IMG/VR virus record: IMGVR_UViG_3300039326_000029
Location: 1-30,792 of that record
DNA length: 30,792 nt
Reading direction: 5' to 3' (one strand)
Source of the DNA: a virus
Positions 7,701 to 14,690 of this stretch are shown one piece after another. The position numbers and the translations under genes are program-made. The notes beneath the pieces were generated by a model, which worked only from the letters and a program-made list of their open reading frames with translations, ran no database searches and had not been told where the DNA came from. Positions within the stretch are counted from its first letter, which is position 1, and each line of letters begins with the position of its first letter.

Positions 7701-8303
7701 ATGACAGTAGGACACTGGTATTCTAATGGGCGTTTATTGATGGATGCGAGTCAGAGCACACCTTTCAAATGGAACGGTTCGACCACTAACTATGCATTGT
7801 ACGCTGCCCTTGTCAATAGTTCTATATACGGCCCCACAGGTTCTACAGTGCTTGATGACTATAACGATACCTATTTGAGTACCGCAATAGCCAACTCAGC
7901 AGAACCAGCGCAGGCTACTGGCTACCAGCGGATGCCTATACACATGGCACCAGTTGTAAAGTTTCAAAAGACCAACCCCACTTCTAATTATATTATTTAC
8001 CCAGTTAATGCTTCGTATCCATTATCATGGGCAGTAAGCGGTGGCCAAACGATGACAGCAGGGATTATGATACTCTACTGGGATCTAAACGTGGCTAACT
8101 CATTAGTCCCCCCACTCACGTCATATTATCCATCTGGAACGAATAACACGTATGACTCTACAAGTCCGTTGTTAGGGTGGTTCCCGTTCATTGATGCTGT
8201 CACTGGAAATAACTATTGGGCCGGTGCTGCCACCGTTCCTTATACATGTGATGCCACCTCATTTACTGGTTATTCAACGTTATTATACTCTCAGGAACGA
8301 TAG
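7701..8303 (+). CDS. Tail-fibre/attachment-type structural protein (200 aa)
   Basis: A GAAGGAG ribosome binding site lies before ATG 7701. The protein begins 'MTVGHWYSNGRLLMDASQST' and continues with 'NYALYAALVNSSIYGPTGSTVLDDY'. This pattern (short N-terminal 'ng..l.d', then 'kvaLvns.y.p...t...d') is seen in a common phage structural protein family found next to tail-fibre genes. The C-terminal half has 'TAGIMILYWDLN' and 'SPLLGWFPFIDAV', matching the same family's end, where a 'pLlgyfdf' segment is usual. The gene at 17145-17543 has a loosely similar layout. No enzyme motif is seen. Its exact position in the virion is unknown. Confidence 0.5.
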   Translation: MTVGHWYSNGRLLMDASQSTPFKWNGSTTNYALYAALVNSSIYGPTGSTVLDDYNDTYLSTAIANSAEPAQATGYQRMPIHMAPVVKFQKTNPTSNYIIYPVNASYPLSWAVSGGQTMTAGIMILYWDLNVANSLVPPLTSYYPSGTNNTYDSTSPLLGWFPFIDAVTGNNYWAGAATVPYTCDATSFTGYSTLLYSQER

Positions 8304-8951
8304 ATGACAAACAACGTTACAGGGGTTGCAGTGGGTACGCATGATGGATCAGCCTGTGGGTACATTATATTAGTCCATAATTATGTTATGGGGGTCGCAG
8401 TAGGTACGCATGAGGGATTACCATGTGGGCTTACGCTTGAAATATATCCAGATGCAAATATTAAACAAGGGAAGATAGACCTTATATTCGCAGTTTTTTC
8501 AGATAGCGGTGCACTTATACTTGATAATGCAAATGTGGAGTTTATTATCAGTGGCACTAAGGGCACAGTAACCAAAGCAACAAGTGATTATTCAGTACTT
8601 ACCTTTGGAAACACGCTCGTCGTTCACATGAACGTTGGTGACTTTACCGCGAGCGAAACAGCGGACTACACTGCAACAATCACGACTGCATTAGAAAACA
8701 CCTATACAATGAGTGGTGAGCTGATAATAGCTGTATTTAAGACTGTCGAACGGCTATATGGGATGCTACAAAATCCCGAACCGCGCGTTTATGGCAAACT
8801 CCAAAATCCAGTGAGCCGTGTGATAGGTATACTCCCAAATCCAGAACTGAGAGTGTATGGGAAACTCCCCACCCCTGAAACTAGAGTTTATGGCACACTT
8901 CCCAACCCAACAACTAGGTTATACGGTATGCTTCAAGAGGTCGAATGTTAA
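8304..8951 (+). CDS. Ig-like structural protein with C-terminal 11-residue repeats
   Basis: The ATG directly follows the TAG of the upstream gene. The 215-aa protein has three parts. Residues 1-42 contain two copies of a 'GVAVGTH(D/E)G...CG' unit. Residues about 45-147 form an Ig-like sandwich ('VEFIISGTKGTVTKATSDYS', 'SETADYTATITTALENTYTMSGELIIAVF'). Residues 150-215 are six tandem 11-residue repeats of the form R-V-Y-G-x-L-P-N-P-x-x, ending exactly at the stop codon. The sandwich part is like the Ig domains of lactococcal-phage BppU-type baseplate proteins. The repeats may form a shaft or a docking surface. Function is inferred as a fibre or baseplate component. Confidence 0.55.
   Translation: MTNNVTGVAVGTHDGSACGYIILVHNYVMGVAVGTHEGLPCGLTLEIYPDANIKQGKIDLIFAVFSDSGALILDNANVEFIISGTKGTVTKATSDYSVLTFGNTLVVHMNVGDFTASETADYTATITTALENTYTMSGELIIAVFKTVERLYGMLQNPEPRVYGKLQNPVSRVIGILPNPELRVYGKLPTPETRVYGTLPNPTTRLYGMLQEVEC
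8751..8948 (+). repeat. Six tandem 33-bp / 11-residue repeats
   Basis: The repeats encode RLYGMLQNPEP, RVYGKLQNPVS, RVIGILPNPEL, RVYGKLPTPET, RVYGTLPNPTT and RLYGMLQEVEC. They are contiguous, have no spacing variation, and run to the last sense codon. The protein periodicity is strict while the DNA has diverged, so the repeats are under selection at the protein level and are not a recent slippage product. Confidence 0.95.
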
Positions 8952-8965
8952 GATGAGGCTAAAAC

Positions 8966-9466
8966 ATGGCAGATGATTTCACAATTTACCAGGGTGTTGA
9001 CATTACACCATACGTCGCGGTTACGTCGAACGGACTAGCAAACGGGACACCTATAGATGTTTCAGGCTGGACAGCGGCAACGTGGGTGGCTTTTTCTATG
9101 CCATTAACAAGTTCTTCACAACTTCCACTCATCACAAAGCACAAAACAGACATGAGTGTAGGCATTGATCCACAGGTTACACCTACACCAACAACGGAAA
9201 ATAGTATATTTATCCCACTTAGTAACCAGGACTTAGGCAGCGTAGGCGCAATAGGGCAGTTCCGCCATGAGCTCAGGATCACGTTAGGCGGAAAAAATTA
9301 CGTCGTGTATCCCTTAGTGGGCGTCCCTGCTACCTTTACGATTGACCAGAGCCTTTCGTGGACAACTTCAACAACGCCACCAGCGCCGCGCAGTGAATTT
9401 GTCAGGCTGGGTGGGACGCTTGACAAAAAAACACAAGATAAACTATGGGGTGAAGAAAAGACATGA
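8966..9466 (+). CDS. BppU-like N-terminal Ig-domain baseplate/fibre protein
   Basis: The 166-aa product starts 'MADDFTIYQGVDITPYVAV', continues with 'NGTPIDVSGWTAATWVAFSM' and then 'SIFIPLSNQDLG...GQFRHELRITLGGKNYVVYPLVG'. This is the layout of BppU N-terminal-type domains: 'DftIyqGDd', then 'G.PiDlsG...W.v', then 'dt..L...y.yelri..g'. Those domains attach receptor-binding proteins to a siphovirus baseplate. The C-terminal ~30 residues are charged ('LDKKTQDKLWGEEKT') and may be a tether. It overlaps the next gene by four bases (ATGA), and that gene encodes a related domain. Confidence 0.6.
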   Translation: MADDFTIYQGVDITPYVAVTSNGLANGTPIDVSGWTAATWVAFSMPLTSSSQLPLITKHKTDMSVGIDPQVTPTPTTENSIFIPLSNQDLGSVGAIGQFRHELRITLGGKNYVVYPLVGVPATFTIDQSLSWTTSTTPPAPRSEFVRLGGTLDKKTQDKLWGEEKT

Positions 9467-9807
9467 CGCTTTCCACCGTTAACCCAGCCCCGTTCTATCA
9501 AGGCGATTATACTACGATTCCATTCGTCATAACTGATGATACCGATACCGCCGTAAACATCTTTAATGCTACATTTACCTGGGCGCTCTGGAACGCGGGA
9601 TTTGGGACGGTGCTTACGAAGACACTTGGGAACGGACTCTTGTTTGGTGACCCTACAAAAGGGCAGATAGCAGTAACGCTTGAGTATGTCGATACTGCAA
9701 CTCTTGTAGCTACGCAATACGTTCACCAGCTTGAGATGGTATTGAGTAGTGAGAGTACGATCGAAGCAACTGGAACACTCACCATATTAAAAAATTATAC
9801 ACTATAG
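9463..9807 (+). CDS. Second BppU-like Ig-domain protein (114 aa)
   Basis: This small protein is a single Ig-like domain. 'FYQGDYTTIPFVITDDTDTAVNIFNATFTWALW' matches the first half and 'TKGQIAVTLEYVDTATLVATQYVHQLEMVLSS...ATGTLTILK' the second half of the BppU N-terminal-type fold. It is a likely paralogue of the preceding 166-aa protein, with which it shares an ATGA stop/start overlap. The pair probably forms hetero- or homo-oligomeric adapters for fibres. There is no enzyme motif. The family call is by pattern only. Confidence 0.6.
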   Translation: MTLSTVNPAPFYQGDYTTIPFVITDDTDTAVNIFNATFTWALWNAGFGTVLTKTLGNGLLFGDPTKGQIAVTLEYVDTATLVATQYVHQLEMVLSSESTIEATGTLTILKNYTL

Positions 9808-9822
9808 AGGAGAGGTGCGATA

Positions 9823-10413
9823 ATGAACGAAGACAGAAAGGAACCAATGGGAATGGACACAGAACCGAAAAAAGAAAAGAAGATGCCAGTGGATAAGCTG
9901 GTAGACGAAACACGAGAACCTTTAAAAGAAAACCTCGGACTTGGTGGCGCACCGCTAACAAGCGGGCCGTTTACTCCTGAAAGACCGTTAGGTGCTAAAC
10001 AGCTAATCTACATCTGGGATATTTCAAATCTCGTATATGTTGGGTTAGATGGTCAGGACAAAGGAGATTTAAAGCGGAAGCAGGACTCAAAACCTGCCAA
10101 GGATAAAGACAGTTTCCCGTATATCGACAAGGCGACAGGCTTCCAGGACTGGACTATTGATTTCAGTGGGAACTGGATCATAGACGCAGTTACCGGAGCG
10201 CAAGCCCCAGGGATCCAGTTAATGGACTACTACTACGATAACTACATCAGTCCGATTAAGGTAATGCTCGTAGAACCCGGAAACGCAGATATCCAGCGTA
10301 CAGGTAACATGATTATCACCGAGTGGGATCTGATGGGCCCTGTTGACGGTGTAGTTACCTACAGCGGGAATTTAGACGGGAAGATGGGTTACTCGACGGT
10401 AAACCTATTCTAA
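9823..10413 (+). CDS. Major tail protein (tail tube)
   Basis: The 196-aa product has a strong ribosome binding site (AGGAGAGGTG, 9808-9817). After a charged, probably disordered N-terminus (residues 1-50) comes a tail-tube-like beta domain. 'ATGFQDWTIDFSGNWIIDA' (about 105-123), 'IQLMDYYYDNYISPIKVMLVEPG' and 'GNMIITEWDLMGPVDGVVTYSGNLDGKMGYST' match the TP901-1/lambda-gpV-type major tail protein pattern. In that pattern 'w.i...g.w', a dimer-interface helix and a 'G...it..dl.gp.d....s..l.G.G' hairpin form the tube ring. Oddly, it lies before the head-closure and terminator genes instead of after them. The charged N-terminal extension is also unusual. Confidence 0.7.
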   Translation: MNEDRKEPMGMDTEPKKEKKMPVDKLVDETREPLKENLGLGGAPLTSGPFTPERPLGAKQLIYIWDISNLVYVGLDGQDKGDLKRKQDSKPAKDKDSFPYIDKATGFQDWTIDFSGNWIIDAVTGAQAPGIQLMDYYYDNYISPIKVMLVEPGNADIQRTGNMIITEWDLMGPVDGVVTYSGNLDGKMGYSTVNLF

Positions 10414-10429
10414 AGGAGAAAAAAGAAAC

Positions 10430-10798
10430 ATGGTTAATCCTACATTATTTACGGCAATAACGCCGACACAAAGCGGTGCTGCGTTAACATACACGGCGGC
10501 TTCCGCGAGTTCGACAGGCGACCTCGTGCCGGTGGCACTATTCGGCATGACGGTTGTTCTCATTAAGAACTCCGATGCCGGAAGTACGCACACTGTAACG
10601 TTCGCATCGCAGGCAGACCAATGGGGCAACGTGGTTAGTAAAACAGACACGGTTGGGGAAAGCGGCACGTTAGCAGTTCAGCTCTCGCCGCCTGCTCGAT
10701 GGTGTAATACCGCAGCAGGAAACACCTGTGCAGTTACTTACGATGCATACGCTGACCTGTCTATTGCAGTATTGAACGTTCCCTGGCAGTCCATATAA
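10430..10798 (+). CDS. Small beta-rich virion protein (122 aa)
   Basis: A ribosome binding site (AAAGGAGA, about 10413-10420) precedes the ATG. The product is Thr/Ala/Ser-rich with regular strands: 'SGAALTYTAASASSTGDLVPVALFGMTVVLIKNSDAGSTHTVTFAS' and 'SGTLAVQLSPPARWCN'. It reads like a compact beta-sandwich of the kind used for phage decoration proteins, where 'G...vlikN.d..shtVTf.s' is common. It sits directly after the major tail protein, so it could decorate the tail tube or the capsid. No enzyme motif is present. Confidence 0.5.
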   Translation: MVNPTLFTAITPTQSGAALTYTAASASSTGDLVPVALFGMTVVLIKNSDAGSTHTVTFASQADQWGNVVSKTDTVGESGTLAVQLSPPARWCNTAAGNTCAVTYDAYADLSIAVLNVPWQSI

Positions 10799-10804
10799 AA
10801 CAAG

Positions 10805-11209
10805 ATGGGCAGATTAAGCGGATATCCTCTCGACGCGGTAGAAGAAAGCAACCTTTACCCCTCGACGTTTTCTATCTACCGCGCCTCAAGAACGTTAACG
10901 TCACATGGGGCAACACCTATGACGTGGAGCCTGGTAGATACCGCGCCCGGAAGAATCCGCGAATTAAATGCTCATGAACGACTACAGGACGATGTTAGAA
11001 AGGATAAACTAACGCATAGATGCTACTGTGCTCCCGATGCGGATATAGTCAGAAATGATGTGATTGTCGTATCTCCACCAGTCCAAGGCGGCGTGAATAC
11101 CTTTCTCGTAGTGCATGCGCACCTCCCTGATAATATAATGCACCACTACGAGATAACCGCTAAGACAATCGTTTCAGGATCGGCAGAGTGGGCGGGGTAT
11201 ATGATATGA
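10805..11209 (+). CDS. Head-closure / head-tail joining protein
   Basis: This 134-aa protein has the look of the SPP1 gp16 / HK97 gp7-like stopper family. It begins with 'YPSTFSIYRASRTLTSHGATPMTWSLV' (an 'stvtIyR......G..p.tws' strand), then 'GRIRELNAHERLQDDVRKDKLTHRCYCAPDADIVRNDVIVV', and ends with 'NTFLVVHAHLPDNIMHHYEITAK'. That order, a beta-barrel with 'giRe..a.e.....k.....th..y....div.gD.i', is the classic closure protein that plugs the portal and receives the tail. It overlaps the next gene by four bases (ATGA), and the two are normally neighbours. Confidence 0.7.
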   Translation: MGRLSGYPLDAVEESNLYPSTFSIYRASRTLTSHGATPMTWSLVDTAPGRIRELNAHERLQDDVRKDKLTHRCYCAPDADIVRNDVIVVSPPVQGGVNTFLVVHAHLPDNIMHHYEITAKTIVSGSAEWAGYMI

Positions 11210-11559
11210 GCTCTGGATGGGGCGTTACCGCTGACTTTGAAGCCTCGATAGACGAGGATGCAGCGGCAGGCGTGGCTCAGAAGACATTAGGGCCATATTC
11301 AAAATCGAAAGCAGAAAAGATACTAGAAATCTCACAAGACCTTGTTCCTGTTGATACAGGTGACCTTAAAGCTTCTGGGCATATTCGAGAAGCAGTAGAG
11401 CTCTCTACAGAAGGCGGCTGGCAGATTATTTACGACGTGCCGGTAAAAGGGAAGCCTGGAAAGTGGGCGAGTTATGCGATATTCCCAGAGATGGGGACGG
11501 TAAATATGTCCGCTGAACCGTATCTCAGACCAGCAATAGACCAAGCGGCAACTGATTGA
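11206..11559 (+). CDS. Tail completion protein, HK97 gp10-like
   Basis: The chosen start is the ATG overlapping the preceding TGA; the frame is open for six more codons upstream. The product is 117 aa. The central 'AEKILEISQDLVPVDTGDLKASGHIREAV' followed by 'YDVPVKGKPGKWASYAIFPEMGTVNMSAEPYLRPAIDQA' is diagnostic of the HK97 gp10-like family ('a...A..rvPvdTG.Lr.Si', 'Ya..vE.GT....a.Pfl.pA'). These proteins act in head-tail joining or tail completion. The neighbours (closure protein upstream, terminator downstream) agree. A small HNH gene now separates it from the terminator gene. Confidence 0.85.
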   Translation: MSSGWGVTADFEASIDEDAAAGVAQKTLGPYSKSKAEKILEISQDLVPVDTGDLKASGHIREAVELSTEGGWQIIYDVPVKGKPGKWASYAIFPEMGTVNMSAEPYLRPAIDQAATD

Positions 11560-11616
11560 TGTCGCGTTAACACGACAAAGTTAATCTTGGATTAATAAAA
11601 GAGGGCTAAGTATTGG

Positions 11617-11934
11617 ATGGAGAAACACCGCTCACCGCACTGGCCGGAAGTAAGGGCCGCCCATTTAAAAGACCATCCTACGTGTGAGGGCTGCGGTGGG
11701 AAAGCCAAACTAAACGTACACCATATAGCCCCCTTTCACCTACATCCAGAGCTTGAACTTGTAGAATCTAATCTAATAACACTTTGCGAATCCCGAAGTT
11801 ACGGAGTAGAATGTCACAGGGCAATCGGGCATCTAGGTTCGTATTTCTCGTGGAATGATGATGTACGAAAAGACGCAGCCATATGCCTAAACAAGTTCAA
11901 GAATAGACCAAAGAAACTGAAGAGCACAAAATGA
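11617..11934 (+). CDS. HNH endonuclease (105 aa)
   Basis: The protein contains a full HNH zinc-finger nuclease motif: C23-x2-C26, 'LNVHHIAPFH' (H35, H36), 'NLITLCE' (N52, C57) and 'GVECHRAIGHLG' (C66, H67). This is the short phage-type HNH family ('RSPHWPEVRaaHLKdHPtCegCg'), which occurs as free-standing homing enzymes and as packaging cofactors near terminase genes. Here it sits between the gp10-like and tail-terminator genes, after a 57-base gap from the former. Its TGA overlaps the terminator's ATG (ATGA), so it is now integrated in the operon. A homing origin is inferred; a packaging role is possible. Confidence 0.85.
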   Translation: MEKHRSPHWPEVRAAHLKDHPTCEGCGGKAKLNVHHIAPFHLHPELELVESNLITLCESRSYGVECHRAIGHLGSYFSWNDDVRKDAAICLNKFKNRPKKLKSTK

Positions 11935-12428
11935 ACGCCCTAAACTATGCAGTAGTTGGCATGATTCAAGCTGACCCAGTTATGCAGGAACTTCTTTATA
12001 ACTACGGTGGCTCTCCTGCGGTCTTCACGTTCATTCCGGTTCCAGAAGTAGACCCAGGGCCGCCTCCCAAACTCCCACTTCCATTTATCGTGACCGAAGA
12101 CAGCGTTTCTGATGTTCCCGATAATACTGCAACTACGCGCGGGCACAAGATAAAAAAAGACATTCGTTGTTATGATTTAGAGACTAACGACCCTACGAAA
12201 ATCCAGACGATATCGATGCGGATTCATGATATATTTGATTGGCAAGAAAAGACGATGACAAACTACATCCTAAGCTCAGGAGATGCAGAACTCTTTACCG
12301 TTACGCAATGCTGGGCGAACGGCCCTCGGTCAGCGCCGCATCAGGTTGATGAATACGTGCAAGGCAGGATAATTACGCTTAATATACGACTCACTAGAAT
12401 ACCCAGTTCGATGCCCTATGCAGTATAG
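11931..12428 (+). CDS. Tail terminator-like protein
   Basis: The 165-aa product has the features of tail-terminator / minor-tail-U-like proteins (SPP1 gp17 and DUF3168-like). It starts with a helix ('NALNYAVVGMIQADPVMQELL'), then 'PLPFIVTEDSVSDVPDNTATTRGHKIKKDIRCYDLE' (a beta strand pair ending in 'dirvyd'), then 'IQTISMRIHDIFDWQ' (a helix), and a last strand pair 'GRIITLNIRLTRI'. These proteins cap the tail tube and bind the closure ring. Position after head closure and gp10-like genes supports this. It overlaps both neighbours, by 4 bases upstream and 11 bases downstream. Confidence 0.65.
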   Translation: MNALNYAVVGMIQADPVMQELLYNYGGSPAVFTFIPVPEVDPGPPPKLPLPFIVTEDSVSDVPDNTATTRGHKIKKDIRCYDLETNDPTKIQTISMRIHDIFDWQEKTMTNYILSSGDAELFTVTQCWANGPRSAPHQVDEYVQGRIITLNIRLTRIPSSMPYAV

Positions 12429-13293
12429 TATCTCAGACATAGATAAGAAAACGAACGTGCATGAAGGATGCTCGATTCTACCGTTTACTACTATACTAAT
12501 TCCGGATAGAAGGAGACCAAACCAAGCCGAAGTCCCGGTGAGTATCAGGTACGACATAAAACACCTGCTTGAGATTGAACAACTCCTGTGTAAACCGCTT
12601 TGGGAAGTCGTAGAACTGGGGCTGATACAGTTGCTTGGTGAAGGTGATAACGTTACGGTGGTTTCGTTAGGCGTAAAATCACCACAATTAATTCAAGAAC
12701 TATTGGATGAGTTAAACAGGGACGAGGCACAGAGAGTTTACCGAATGGCGCATCTTGAAATAGCCAGGGCGATAGGTAACGATGTTGTCTATGACGACGA
12801 AGGAAACCCGATAAGCGTTACGCCCCGTAAAGCGGAAACGTATAAGAAAGCAGACGTCCAGGATTCAAGCGCGTTTTCTCAGCAGATAAAAGAGCCAGAT
12901 AACTTTGCTCAGTGGTATGAGCTCGCACTAAAACAATTATTCAAAAGTGACGTTATACTCCCGATTAACGACCTGCTTTCACTTATGCCTATTGAACTCG
13001 AGACCTACTTCACGGCACACGAATCACGAAACGTTTACGCCCAGCAGATAGCCACACTTCAGTCGTGGCAAACGGCTAACTTTATAGGGTATGTATGGAA
13101 CGGAAAGAAGTTGCCTGACCTTACGCGATTGCTTAAACACATAGAATTAGGGTCAGATAAACAGGCAATTTCTAAATACGAACGATCAGAAGCACAGAAA
13201 GTCATTGACCAGAACATAAAAGACAGAGCAGCATTTGAAGAGAAGCTACAGCGACATCAGCAGAAACAACAAGCGAAACAGAGCGAAGCATGA
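12418..13293 (+). CDS. Tail assembly chaperone-like protein with T-like C-terminal region
   Basis: This 291-aa protein overlaps the terminator gene by 11 bases. The N-terminal half ('AEVPVSIRYDIKHLLEIEQLLCKPLWEVVELGLIQLLG', about residues 40-77) resembles the helical chaperone domain. The C-terminal part contains 'FAQWYELALKQLF...INDLLSLMPIELETYFTAHESR' and 'LQSWQTANFIGYVWNGKKLPDLTRLL' (about 160-245), the recognisable pattern 'ltP.El......' plus 'alaw..Aal.r.kklPpLe.lL' of proteins that act with the G-type chaperone during tape-measure coating. It ends in a Gln/Lys-rich tail. The upstream position relative to the G-like gene is reversed from the usual G-then-T order. Confidence 0.55.
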   Translation: MQYSISDIDKKTNVHEGCSILPFTTILIPDRRRPNQAEVPVSIRYDIKHLLEIEQLLCKPLWEVVELGLIQLLGEGDNVTVVSLGVKSPQLIQELLDELNRDEAQRVYRMAHLEIARAIGNDVVYDDEGNPISVTPRKAETYKKADVQDSSAFSQQIKEPDNFAQWYELALKQLFKSDVILPINDLLSLMPIELETYFTAHESRNVYAQQIATLQSWQTANFIGYVWNGKKLPDLTRLLKHIELGSDKQAISKYERSEAQKVIDQNIKDRAAFEEKLQRHQQKQQAKQSEA

Positions 13294-13306
13294 GAGGTAA
13301 AACCAA

Positions 13307-13750
13307 ATGTCAGACGAAAATGAAGGTTCCCGCCAGGCGCTTGACGCTGATAGGCGACAGTATAGGATTGGTAAAAACGTAACTGAAGTTGTCGAAGTAA
13401 AGCTCGACCACGTCAGAAAGCTAACTTTTCGGTCAAAAGCGTTACGAGAGATGGAGCGGACGCTAAATAAGAAGTCTATCCAGATAATAGCAGCGATAAA
13501 CGAAGCGGACTGGAGCCACGAGGATACCCTTAACCTTATTTGGGCCGGTCTGATAACCGAAACTCCCGATATAGCTCTTGATGATTTGGATTTGATATGG
13601 GACGCTACCCCCATGATGGACAGGGTAAAAGCGTTCGCAGACGTTATCCACGCGGTATCTCGTGCGGTTGGGCTTCCCGTTGATGAAGAACGGTTTAAGA
13701 AGGCTATGGATCTGTGGAATAAGCAACAGGCAGCTACAAAAGGTGTTTAA
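13307..13750 (+). CDS. Tail assembly chaperone, GTA-gp10-like
   Basis: The 147-aa protein is dominated by 'VKLDHVRKLTFRSKALREMERTLNKKSIQIIAAINEADWSHEDTLNLIWAGLITETPDIALDDLDLIWD' (about residues 28-95). This matches the gene-transfer-agent gp10-type chaperone pattern: 'lrf.inal..lE...g.s......l.....s...lr.llWaGL..e.p.lt.ddv..il'. Such chaperones coat the tape measure before tube polymerisation, and the gene correctly lies between terminator and tape measure. No slippery frameshift site was evident at its 3' end; the following ORF starts two bases after the stop. It starts after a GAGAGGT ribosome binding site. Confidence 0.65.
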   Translation: MSDENEGSRQALDADRRQYRIGKNVTEVVEVKLDHVRKLTFRSKALREMERTLNKKSIQIIAAINEADWSHEDTLNLIWAGLITETPDIALDDLDLIWDATPMMDRVKAFADVIHAVSRAVGLPVDEERFKKAMDLWNKQQAATKGV

Positions 13751-13751
13751 G

Positions 13752-14114
13752 ATGGATACTGCAACCGATGATTCAACTCTTGGATACGCTACTCGTGTTC
13801 CAGAACTCGAAAAAGAAGTTAAGGAATTAAAAGCTCGATTGGACGAAAGGGACTACTTCGACAGCCTCACTAGAAAGATTAAAGTAAGTAAAGAAACCGA
13901 AGAGTTGCTTGACGATTGTCTACGCAAGGCAGGCACATATGAGTGTTATGATTGTGAGAAAGGAGAAACCTATGATCAGGTCATAGCACGCCTCGCTCGA
14001 AAAGAGTTAGTAGGAACATACTTTGCCGAACTACACGACGTTGACAATTTGGGTATTAAAATCGGTTACCAAGCTACTGACATAATGAGGAAAACGCAAA
14101 TTTTGAAAGGTTAA
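13752..14114 (+). CDS. Hypothetical coiled-coil protein with CxxC (120 aa)
   Basis: The start chosen is the ATG just after the chaperone stop; the frame is open farther upstream only as overlap. The product has a coiled-coil segment (residues about 13-33, 'VPELEKEVKELKARLDERD') and a 'YECYDCEKGETYDQVIARLA' CxxC segment near residue 65. No family is recognised. It lies between the chaperone and a cysteine-cluster protein and is likely translated with both (two-base gaps). It could be a tail-assembly accessory protein. Function is unknown. Confidence 0.6.
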   Translation: MDTATDDSTLGYATRVPELEKEVKELKARLDERDYFDSLTRKIKVSKETEELLDDCLRKAGTYECYDCEKGETYDQVIARLARKELVGTYFAELHDVDNLGIKIGYQATDIMRKTQILKG

Positions 14115-14116
14115 GG

Positions 14117-14689
14117 ATGAAATACAAAGACCAGTTTGATAAAACCGTACCCGTTGAGATCATAGACGCCCTGATCGGTAAAGAAGCGATCTTTAAAGAG
14201 GTATGCGAGACTACGAAAGCCAGTCCTGAAAAAGTAAGGGAGCTTCTCGATACGATACTTGACCAAGAAATTCCAGAGAACCTAATTAAAGACTATCAAA
14301 ACGGCTTACTTACTGAAAAGTTCTGTGCCGGGTGTGGTGCTGAGTGCTGTATGATGAGCGACCCGATTGCGGTAAACTGGCCTGACGTGCAAAGACTCGC
14401 AAAAGGATTAGGTACGAACAATAAGAAAATAGTTAAAGAATATCTCGAACCGCATACGCTCTCAGATTTCTCGCACCTGGAGTATAAGATAAAGAAAACA
14501 AAGCCCTGTCAGTGGTTGAATGAAAAAACAAAGAGATGCACGATTTACGAGTTACGGCCACATATTTGTCGTACGTATCCAGTAATCCCGAATAGAGAAA
14601 ATCTTAGTGAATCAAAACTAGACGCTCCGATATTTTGTAAAGTTACGGCGAGCATGATAAAACAGGATATAATAAACAGGTTAGCATAA
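14117..14689 (+). CDS. YkgJ-family cysteine cluster protein
   Basis: The 190-aa product contains the full YkgJ-type metal-cluster signature: C70-x2-C73-x3-C77-C78, then P130-C131-x9-C141-x2-Y-x2-RP-x2-C151-R-x-Y-P, and a final C174. Proteins of this family bind a metal or an Fe-S cluster through these Cys residues. They are common in bacteria and methanogenic archaea, with poorly defined functions. The preceding ~65 residues are a helical N-terminal extension. Its place between the tail chaperones and the tape measure is unexpected and may point to a redox- or metal-linked modification of tail proteins, or to a gene picked up from the host. Translation is probably coupled, with two-base gaps either side or nearly so. 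Confidence 0.85.
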   Translation: MKYKDQFDKTVPVEIIDALIGKEAIFKEVCETTKASPEKVRELLDTILDQEIPENLIKDYQNGLLTEKFCAGCGAECCMMSDPIAVNWPDVQRLAKGLGTNNKKIVKEYLEPHTLSDFSHLEYKIKKTKPCQWLNEKTKRCTIYELRPHICRTYPVIPNRENLSESKLDAPIFCKVTASMIKQDIINRLA

Positions 14690-14690
14690 A

